Shown here: positions 8,645 to 17,200 of the stretch, in pieces
Numbering within the stretch: position 1 is the first letter of the stretch
How the letters are laid out: each line of letters begins with the position of its first letter
Assembly: GCA_024698705.1 (NCBI GenBank)
Contig: JAILQX010000028.1
Location: 1 to 64,000 of the forward strand
Reading direction: 5' to 3'
Source of the DNA: Lachnospiraceae bacterium
Lineage (GTDB): Bacteria; Bacillota; Clostridia; Lachnospirales; Lachnospiraceae
DNA length: 64,000 nucleotides
Program-made: the position numbers and the translations under genes
Notes under the pieces: generated by a model
Told to the model about the DNA's origin: nothing
The model's input: only the letters and a program-made list of their open reading frames with translations
The model's database searches: none

Positions 8645-11050
8645 GTGAAGAAATTAGGGATGATGAAAAAAATTAAAAAACTTACACACGACAACAGAGG
8701 TATGACGCTTGTTACCGTCATAGTAGCTATCGGTTTTGTGGCTACTCTGGTTGGTATATTGCTGATGACCACACTGGTCAACTTCAAGATGAAAGCTGTC
8801 AATACGAGAGGAAAGGATACATTTTATTCTGCCGAGCAGGTCGTTGATGAGATAACGATCGGATTACAGAGAAGAGTATCGGACTCACTGAGTGATGCCT
8901 ATGTACAGGTACTTGAAAACTACGGCAATTATGACAATGATACCAAGAAAGCTCTTGTTGAGACAAAGTATTATGAGAACCTTTGGGGCTATCTTGAAGT
9001 AGCAGGAAGCGGACATCAGAAGTACAGTGTTGATACTCTTGAAGATTTCCTTAAACCCACGACAAAGTGGACAGATACCGATACCAACGGTAACGGTTAC
9101 GGAGCCATCCTTACAGCCATATCTGCAGATGGTACGGAAGGTAAGGAAGGTGACATGATCACATATACCGAGACAGGTATAGTTCTTAAGAATATAAAGA
9201 TATACTATAAAGATATACAGGGATTCGTATCTGTTATACAGACAGATATCAGATTGAGTTATCCCGGATTTGATTTTGCAACATCAAGTATGATAAGTGA
9301 TATCACGGAATACTCATTTATCGCAGATGCGGGTGTTGAGAAACTTAATGGTGGAACATTTGATATTGACGGTAATATATATGCCAACAATTTTGTGACA
9401 AAGGGTGCTGCCGTAACAATAACAGACAAAAAGCTTTTTGTTTCAAAATATGATGTGGATATAAAGAGCGGATCGTTGACAACCGGTGAAGATGTGACCC
9501 TATGGGCAAAGAATCTCAAGGTTGATTCATCAAATGTGAATATAGACGGATCTGTTAATCTTGCGAACGATCTGAACGTACTCGGTAAAGATTCCGAAGT
9601 TAAGTTGGCCGGAGATTTCAACGGATACGGAACTTCGAGAACAGACAGTACCGCCAGCTCGGCTATACTTGTAAACGGAAGCAATGCCACACTTGATTTT
9701 TCGGGACTTGCCAACATGACCATAGCGGGACATGCATATCTCGGTTTCGGAGATGTTGCAAAATCTGAGAACAGTGGATTGTGGAAAGCAGACATCATCG
9801 GAACGGATGAAGAAAAAGCGGCTGCAGCCAAACTCGCTTACAAGAGTCTTTATACAGGTGAATCCGTGGGGGTTAAATCCGATCAGTTGTATTATCTTGT
9901 CCCTGCCGAGGCTATAGGTGTTGACGAGAATACGGGCAGATCGCTTTATAACAAAAATCCTCTGACAAAGGCAGAGTATGACCAGATCAAAACTCTTGTG
10001 CAGGCAGCCGAAGCTAATCCCAATGCAGATCAGTATGTATATGTTTCGGATCAAGTTGATATAGCGGCTCTCGGTAGCTCATTACAGACATACATTAAGT
10101 ATAATTCAGCAAACAACAGGCCTGAGTTTTACTATCATGAAGTCAGGGTTTCAGACCCCGGTGTAAATTCACTTGTATATTTTTACATGATGTTTGAGAA
10201 CGAAGATGAAGCAAATGCTTACTTCAATACATATTACAACAAGAACGAAGCCAGCATGAAGAAGTACACAAAGAAGTACTTGAAGAGCATAAAGTTCCCC
10301 ACAGGAGCCATGGCTACGTTTGTCAACGCAAGTAATATTCTGATCGATGATCCGAGTGATGAAGTTGACGGCATAAGAATGGCGCCTGCAAACCAGTCAA
10401 ACGCAAGCGTTGTTCTGGAAGATAAGGATTTTTCGAATACACAGACATTCAAGGCTTATTGTACGAAGCTTATACCAAATTACACAGAACTTAATGACCT
10501 TAAGAAAATGTGCAAATTCGAAAGAACGATAGAAGATGAGGAAAAGCCTTCGGTTGCCGAGACAAATCAGTGTGTATTTGAGAATATAGTCAATACGGAA
10601 GATAAGATACAGGAATTCATAGACAGAGCAACTGACGGAACATATGACGGTGTAACAGTCACAAAGAGTGCCGGGAGTGATACATTGACATTCGAAGGAG
10701 CAGAAGGAAAGGCAATCGTCACAACGGATCCTAATCTTACAGTCAGTGATGAGGATGTACATCTTATCGTATCTGCCGGTAATGTCAAGATATCTTTCAG
10801 TAATTATGAAGGAACCATAGTATGTGACGGTAAGTTGGAGTTTGCCGGATCGGTAAATAAAGCAACATCTTCACCTGAGATCGTAAGAGCAGCTCTTATG
10901 TACGGTTACGAAGACAGCAATCTTATGTATACGATCGCCAGCGTGTTTGAAGGAGGAAATGATTTCATATATTCTACAAACGATCCTTCAAGCTTAAGCG
11001 ATACATCGCTTACAGGCCTTGTAACCTACGAGAACTGGAAGAAAGAATGA
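8645..11050 (+). CDS. Large minor prepilin 2 (PilX/GspK-like, no Glu5, beta-rich ectodomain)
   Basis: An 801-residue prepilin-like protein. The leader ends in DNRG before MTLVTVIVAIGFVATLVGI, so mature position 5 is Thr instead of Glu. Loss of Glu5 is typical of the tip pseudopilin GspK and allows a subunit without a neighbour above it. Residues about 215-310 carry repeating short strands such as FDIDGNIYANN and VNIDGSVNLANDL, like bactofilin or polymer-forming beta-helix turns, and a second set near 690-750. GTG at 8645 is chosen since GAGGG lies 7 bp upstream; an in-frame TTG at 8627 lacks a good RBS. A tip location is an inference. Confidence 0.75.
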   Translation: MKKLGMMKKIKKLTHDNRGMTLVTVIVAIGFVATLVGILLMTTLVNFKMKAVNTRGKDTFYSAEQVVDEITIGLQRRVSDSLSDAYVQVLENYGNYDNDTKKALVETKYYENLWGYLEVAGSGHQKYSVDTLEDFLKPTTKWTDTDTNGNGYGAILTAISADGTEGKEGDMITYTETGIVLKNIKIYYKDIQGFVSVIQTDIRLSYPGFDFATSSMISDITEYSFIADAGVEKLNGGTFDIDGNIYANNFVTKGAAVTITDKKLFVSKYDVDIKSGSLTTGEDVTLWAKNLKVDSSNVNIDGSVNLANDLNVLGKDSEVKLAGDFNGYGTSRTDSTASSAILVNGSNATLDFSGLANMTIAGHAYLGFGDVAKSENSGLWKADIIGTDEEKAAAAKLAYKSLYTGESVGVKSDQLYYLVPAEAIGVDENTGRSLYNKNPLTKAEYDQIKTLVQAAEANPNADQYVYVSDQVDIAALGSSLQTYIKYNSANNRPEFYYHEVRVSDPGVNSLVYFYMMFENEDEANAYFNTYYNKNEASMKKYTKKYLKSIKFPTGAMATFVNASNILIDDPSDEVDGIRMAPANQSNASVVLEDKDFSNTQTFKAYCTKLIPNYTELNDLKKMCKFERTIEDEEKPSVAETNQCVFENIVNTEDKIQEFIDRATDGTYDGVTVTKSAGSDTLTFEGAEGKAIVTTDPNLTVSDEDVHLIVSAGNVKISFSNYEGTIVCDGKLEFAGSVNKATSSPEIVRAALMYGYEDSNLMYTIASVFEGGNDFIYSTNDPSSLSDTSLTGLVTYENWKKE

Positions 11051-11063
11051 TGAGGGAGTTACC

Positions 11064-11717
11064 ATGAATGAATGTGGTTTGAAAAACAATAACAAAGGCT
11101 TTTCGCTGATAGAACTCATAGTGGTTGTAGCTATCATGTCATTGATGATCGGTATCATAAGCCTGTCAATGTCGCTTTTGTTTGGAGCCGAAGCAAAATC
11201 GGGAATACAGAAGTTGAGTGCACAGCTTGATGAAGTAAAGACCGGATCGATGAGCAGATATACGGAAGACCTTACATTTATATATGTGGCAGATCCCGCT
11301 TCTTATGATTGGGCTGAAAAAGAAGGCTATTATGTAGTAAAACAGCTCAAGACCATGAAGAAAGATACATCAACCGGAATGCCGGGTGAAGTGGGGCTCG
11401 GTGTTGAACACAGATATATCTGTAAAGATAATGTAGCCGTTACGTTTAACTATGATGACGGCTCCGGTACGATAGCTTCTTATCCTGTTGTAGCAGACGG
11501 GACAACAAGTTTTACTATCAGATATAACAGGACTACAGGCCTGTATGATGATGTGACTGTTGGGGCAACATTACTGGCCGATGGTACGATAGACAGTAGC
11601 GTTTCATCCATATCAGGTTCGGTTCCTTCAAGCATAACAATGGTAAACGGAGCCAAGACTTATGAGATAGACTTTATCAAGGAAACCGGAAAACACAGAT
11701 GGTATCTTGTTGATTAA
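11064..11717 (+). CDS. Minor type IV prepilin 3 (GspH/FimT-like, 217 aa)
   Basis: The prepilin leader MNECGLKNNNKG is followed by FSLIELIVVVAIMSLMIGI, with Glu at mature position 5. At about 205 mature residues it is close to the usual size of FimT/GspH minor pilins, which this position in the cluster also suggests. The outer domain is unassigned. ATG 11064 has GAGGGAG upstream; the gene starts 13 bp after the previous stop and ends just before the next gene, so it is co-transcribed with its neighbours. Confidence 0.78.
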   Translation: MNECGLKNNNKGFSLIELIVVVAIMSLMIGIISLSMSLLFGAEAKSGIQKLSAQLDEVKTGSMSRYTEDLTFIYVADPASYDWAEKEGYYVVKQLKTMKKDTSTGMPGEVGLGVEHRYICKDNVAVTFNYDDGSGTIASYPVVADGTTSFTIRYNRTTGLYDDVTVGATLLADGTIDSSVSSISGSVPSSITMVNGAKTYEIDFIKETGKHRWYLVD

Positions 11718-11762
11718 TATATGAGTAATATAAATGATTTTTCAGAAAGTAAGGAACGGATT

Positions 11763-14096
11763 ATGAAAAATAACAAAGGTTTTTCACTTGTCGAATTGCT
11801 GGTTACATTTGCCATAGCAGCCATTGTCGGAGTTGCGATATTTGGCTTCATGTCATTCAGCAGCAACAGTTTCAGACAGACCAGTACGGATGTCGGACTT
11901 CAATATGAACAGCAGATTGTAGTCAATCAGGTAAGAGATGTTCTTCTTGAGGCGTCTAATGCTGTTGGTTATGATGATGCCACAAAGAGTTTATATGTGT
12001 ACAGCCAGGTCATGGATACAAGTGTAACACCGGCTGTTCCTTCTTATGTTGTAGAAAAGATATATCTCAATGACGAGCACGAGATATATATGGCTCAATT
12101 TACCTACAATGATGTGGCGGATGTAAAAAAAGACGATGTTGACGGACTGACCGGAAGCCTTATGGCTGAAGAGGTCGAGGACATCACATTTGATCTCAGC
12201 GATATTGATAAAAATATCATAAAGTTCACGATTTCTTTTAAGAGCGGCGATAAGATCATTACTTCCGATCAGATCGTTGCGCTTCGTAATGTTATAACGA
12301 CAGACGATGACCCGACCAATATGTTCGTTACTAATCTTGAGGTTATCAACAGTTTTATAGATCATATCACCATTGAGAGAAGCGGTACTGTATTTGCTCC
12401 CGGAGCTACAGACACAATACAGCTGGCTAATATAGCAGGCGAAACAACTGCAGTTACTGTTCCTTACAAAGCAAATGTTTATACAAAAGCTGAATCGGAG
12501 AGAATATATGAAGTAAAGTGGTCGCTGGCAAATGAGGTTACAGACATGTCAGTCAATGCGGCCACAGGTGCGGTCTATGTTGGCGAATCTGTTCCGGACG
12601 GAACCACCAATACATTGGTAGCAACAGCAGTTGATGATCCCACCAAGTTCCAGACACTTAATATCAGAGTTGAGAGCGGTGGTGTATATCCTGTAAGTGT
12701 AAACATAGGTTTAAAGTCCGGGGATGAAGGCAGGATCGATTATCCGGGGTATACGGATTATTATCTTACAACAAAGATAACCTACACAGACGGAACAGTT
12801 CAGAATGATCCCTCACTGTGCACATGGGTTATAAGCGGAGATAAGCTTCCTTCAGGTTGCAGTTATGATAACACAACGGGCATATTCAGAGTTGTACCCG
12901 CTGCAAACGGTAAGAGTTTTACGTTCAAGGCTACGGTTAAGAAGCCAAAGATTGACGGGGTGAGACCAGAGTCAAATTCATTGACGATCAATGTGGCAGA
13001 TGTACGCGAATACAAGCCCAATCAAAAACTTGCATTATCCGGAGCGGCTGACAGTACATACAATAACAGAGGTACCAATACATATATCTCAGCTGTATGG
13101 AGTTTTTCGGATTACAGCAATGCTACTCCGCTGACAGATTTCTCTTACCATTGGGAAATAACTCCTGTAGGTGATAACTGGGATGACAGCAAGGATAAGG
13201 ATTCGTTCTCGAAGACTATGTCGATAGTTGAAACCGGAAATTCGGGTAATATAACCCCTCCCAAAAACAAGATATCCAAGCTTGATACAGATGCAAGTCA
13301 CAGAGCTATAAATGTATACGCAGAAGAATATCTTGATTGGGGCAAAGCGTTTATAGTTAAGGTAACATGCTACGCAACGGATAAAAAAGATAATAGATAT
13401 GGTATAGGAAATGATATCGACAGGAATTATGACGGACCTGTAGAGATGGAACTTGCATATGATCCTGTCAAGATGGTACTTATACCTGTAACAGCTGCTT
13501 CACAGAACAGCAGTAACAACTATAAGTTTATTGCTGACAGTGAACTTAAAATGGCAAGTGATGGTGATAAAGAAAAGACCGGTGAGTATAAGAAATCCAA
13601 GAAATACGAAGGCAAGACCATCAGAGAATTTGAGGTCAGAATGCGTGGTGTTGTATTCAATCAGACTTATACAAATAATATAACCATAAATAGTCCGACT
13701 TTTGTATACTACAGCACGAATGCATCTGATGGAAATACCGTTACCGATGCAGATGCAACCTGTAAGTTGAATCCTTCGAATAGATATACAGGCGGGAGCA
13801 GTGGACATGGTATATATCTGGATTCAATATATACCGGTTTCTATGTAAATCTTAACAGCAACAGCATAGTAGATAATTGGTTCCCGATGTCCAATGGATT
13901 AACTGTCGGATATATGTCTGCTATATTTACAGCTAAGGATAATGACGGTAATTTTACAACGGCTTATTATCTGACCGGAGAGGATTTCTTCTCTGATGAA
14001 GACCTCACACCCAGTAATCTGTACAAATATAAGATCAGAAATCTTAAGGGAATTGATAAGAAAGAAGCCGAGAATTGGGAGATTTATCCCAAATGA
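11763..14096 (+). CDS. Large minor prepilin 4 (PilW-like N-terminus with Ig-like repeats, 777 aa)
   Basis: The leader MKNNKG and N-terminus FSLVELLVTFAIAAIVGVAI match a class-III prepilin with Glu5, and the leader is identical to that of the major pilin. The following region (LQYEQQIVVNQVRDVLLEASNAV) resembles PilW/GspJ. From about residue 195 the protein looks like bacterial Ig-type modules: KWSLANEVTDMSVNAATGAV followed by VYVGESVPDG, then WVISGDKLPSGCSYDNTTGI. ATG 11763 is chosen because AAGGA lies 7 bp upstream; an in-frame ATG at 11721 has no RBS. Ig-like extensions on a minor pilin point to a displayed adhesive or stalk module; this is inference. Confidence 0.75.
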   Translation: MKNNKGFSLVELLVTFAIAAIVGVAIFGFMSFSSNSFRQTSTDVGLQYEQQIVVNQVRDVLLEASNAVGYDDATKSLYVYSQVMDTSVTPAVPSYVVEKIYLNDEHEIYMAQFTYNDVADVKKDDVDGLTGSLMAEEVEDITFDLSDIDKNIIKFTISFKSGDKIITSDQIVALRNVITTDDDPTNMFVTNLEVINSFIDHITIERSGTVFAPGATDTIQLANIAGETTAVTVPYKANVYTKAESERIYEVKWSLANEVTDMSVNAATGAVYVGESVPDGTTNTLVATAVDDPTKFQTLNIRVESGGVYPVSVNIGLKSGDEGRIDYPGYTDYYLTTKITYTDGTVQNDPSLCTWVISGDKLPSGCSYDNTTGIFRVVPAANGKSFTFKATVKKPKIDGVRPESNSLTINVADVREYKPNQKLALSGAADSTYNNRGTNTYISAVWSFSDYSNATPLTDFSYHWEITPVGDNWDDSKDKDSFSKTMSIVETGNSGNITPPKNKISKLDTDASHRAINVYAEEYLDWGKAFIVKVTCYATDKKDNRYGIGNDIDRNYDGPVEMELAYDPVKMVLIPVTAASQNSSNNYKFIADSELKMASDGDKEKTGEYKKSKKYEGKTIREFEVRMRGVVFNQTYTNNITINSPTFVYYSTNASDGNTVTDADATCKLNPSNRYTGGSSGHGIYLDSIYTGFYVNLNSNSIVDNWFPMSNGLTVGYMSAIFTAKDNDGNFTTAYYLTGEDFFSDEDLTPSNLYKYKIRNLKGIDKKEAENWEIYPK

Positions 14097-14123
14097 TAAG
14101 ATTATCGGTTCATCTGCCGATAT
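14097..14123 (+). promoter_or_regulatory. Predicted sigma-D (FliA) promoter for the 1718-aa secreted protein
   Basis: TAAG at 14097-14100, a 15-bp spacer, and GCCGATAT at 14116-14123. The -10 element is an exact match to the B. subtilis sigma-D consensus (TAAA, 14-16 bp, GCCGATAT) and the -35 matches 3 of 4. It begins at the stop codon of the previous prepilin gene, 111 bp before the ATG at 14208. The cognate sigma factor is encoded at 56426-57190. Confidence 0.65.
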
Positions 14124-14146
14124 ATATATTGGTTTATTGATAAATA

Positions 14147-14165
14147 TGTCTGTTAGGGACAGACA
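14147..14165 (+). repeat. Perfect hairpin in the leader of the 1718-aa gene
   Basis: TGTCTGT and ACAGACA form a perfect 7-bp stem around a TAGGG loop, 24 bp downstream of the predicted sigma-D -10 box, so it would lie in the 5' untranslated RNA. The GGA at the loop edge is reminiscent of a CsrA site, but it is only partly unpaired, so this is weak. Confidence 0.35.
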
Positions 14166-14207
14166 GAAATTGCAATGATGAAGTGAGATGGGACGGAGGA
14201 AAAGAGA

Positions 14208-17200
14208 ATGCGTCGTAAAGGTGCAAACGGTAAGAAAAGATGGATAACGGCTTCTGCAGCATGTGTGCTGACAGCGGCTATCGTGGGAGGAACCGTGTAC
14301 AACAGCAGTAATGTTGTATATGCTAGACCGTCACTTCCCGGAATTGAAAACATAGTCAACAATAACAGTCAGGCAGCGCCTTTCTATATTCTTGAGATAG
14401 TGCCTTCATATGAAGATGCCAGAATGGGTTATATGGTTGCAGGTGAAGAACCCGGTAATAAGACTAAGTCAGATGCGGCTTTATCAGATATGGCTTATCC
14501 TGAGCAGGCAGCATATGAATACCTGCAGACAGGGACAACAACTGAAGGAACTGCTGCATTTAATGAATTGAAGGATTATGCTTTTACATTTGAAAGCGCG
14601 TTTAATTCAGGAGATAAATCTACAACACCTTTTACTGAAATAGATCCGACGACTGTTACTGATGCAAAAGCTTATACGACATATGGATCCATGGAAGAAA
14701 CTGATCCTGCCAATTCCGGTAATTATAGTGCTACTGCTTCAACAAGTTTATATGAACATTTAGCAGAGTCAGCGGCTGACACTACGCTTTCATTTCAGCA
14801 GGTAGTTGACCTCAAGTCTCCAAGTGATGGAACAGGTATTTTCTACATGGACTATGTTAGGTTTGAACCCATGATTGGAACCGGTAACGCAGATATTACC
14901 CAATTAGTAAAGGTTGATACGAATAATGTATGGGAATATCCGCACAAGTCATATACAGATACATTGGGTGTACCATACTACAGTTCTATGAGATATCTAA
15001 CCGATAAGCATTTCACTCTCGGTCAAAATGATAATGGTACGGATGATATAACGGATGATTTTAGGATTTTGGATACTTCTTCAGCTGAGCCTGGTGAGGG
15101 AGATATAGTATATATGGTTCAGGGAGATAACCTTATATATATGGGTTATATATACAAGGATACAGCAAATGTTGTCACGCCTAATCCCGACCCTAATGGA
15201 CTGGTATTTTATCACGCAGCTTCAAATACGGATATGCGCTTAAATATGATGGATTCTAGCGATACCAGTTCGTTGGCTTATATTATAGATTCCAATTTGC
15301 CTTATGATTTTTATACTATCCGAGAAGAAAGTGGTACAGGAGATGCTGCTTTAGATAAATATTATATTGATACAGTTGTAGAACGTGATCCTGCTACTGA
15401 AAGACCGACATTCAAGTATACTCTTTCTGAAAAAGAACCTGCAAATGATCCGACTGGTAATTTGGCTTCATACTATGTATATAATGAAGATTCATCGGTG
15501 AATCCTGAATGGACGCATACAAACTGGTATCATAAGTATTTTTATAAGTTAGCAAATAAAGACCCTTATGCTTATGATAAAGCATATGGTAGTCAGTATC
15601 GGTATGTTCACAACTACAGCGGAGAAGTAATAAAGACATACTACTATAAGGGTGGTTTCACAAATAAAGAATTATTCAAGAAAGAAGTCCTTGATATTCC
15701 GGATGATAAGTTATCATCAGTGTGTGTTGACGTTATCACAAAGATACCGTCTGAAGTAACAGTTGAGGATGTTCAGAAAGCCGGACTTATCTATATTGTC
15801 GGCGGTGATTATGATGCAGATGGCGCACCCATAAACCCTGCTCATCCTAATGATATGAAGTATGATGTAGCAAAGGAAATACTGACTCAGATCGAAAATA
15901 ATAATAAGGCGGTTGTATTTGATACAAATGCCTTAGGATCAATGGATCGTAATTATTCCGGTGGCAAAGATGAGAACTATCAAAATGCACAGTATAGAAA
16001 TCTTTGGAGATTGTTTTCGTACCTTTTGCTTGACGACATGGATGGAGTGTGCAGTACTTATGTAGGTGAGGATGATTGGAAAACTGTTTCAAATACTCGT
16101 TTTAATACTGCTCATACCAGAGTAAAGAACGAAACAACGGATATAAGCCATGTTACCGATTCGGTATTTGTTAACTTTGTACCCACTTCTACCGGAAAGG
16201 GTAATGCAGTATCAACTGATTTTACAGATGCTTATACAGATGCCAAGATCAATTCGGGTTCATGGAAAATCCCTGGTGATATTACTTTTGCCTATGAAGG
16301 CTTCAAGGCAGTTGCTGAAGATATCGCTCAGGAGAAGTTTTATCTTGAAGTAGCAGGAAAAGATGTTAATTCCTTTAACCAGACAGTAAGTAAGGCAACA
16401 TCAATCCGTTATATCCTCAATTATGGTAACAGACGTGTGGTTGCCAAGAATAAGATAAGAGTTCTTGATATTGAACCATATTTCGCACGAAAAGTTGAAA
16501 ACGGTGACGGTGAGAATTACAGCGGACTTAAAAATAACGTTACCGTTGTAGAGAACGGAAATGTAACAACAAAAAACATTACAAGAGAAAATCTTGAAAG
16601 CATCAGAGATATATTTGATATAAATTGGTTTGAGACCAATGTTGTTAGTGATTCAACAAAGGATGTTGAAGTCTACGGTGTAGGTACGAAGGAATTTATA
16701 GGTAAGATAGAGGATCTCAATGAGAATTATGACCTTATCTATATAGGTATGGACACAGCATATCTTACAACAACATATGAGAATGGTCGTAAGACCAAGA
16801 CTGTTATGGCTAATGATGGTAAGCATTACGTATACAGACATACCGGTGATGTGATCTATACAAATAATATGGATGGTACCGCAAATGATTATTACTACAT
16901 GGGCGGTAATGACATCACGCCGGATAAGCTCAGAGAGTTGAAAGCCTATGTGGAAGCCGGTTATGCGGTACTTCTGTCAGATGAATTCTTTGGAAAAGCT
17001 AATGTACAGGGTAAGATTGTATGCAATGGTGTCATAAATACTGATAGAGTAGATCCCGATTCATATATGTATCAATTTATCACTTGGTGTAAGGAAAAGG
17101 GTTATATTGGATACAATGTCGGAATTACCGATCAGTTTGAGGCTTCGACCGGATTCTATCTCAATGGAAGAACCAGTGCATTGGAAAACAGAGAGATGTT

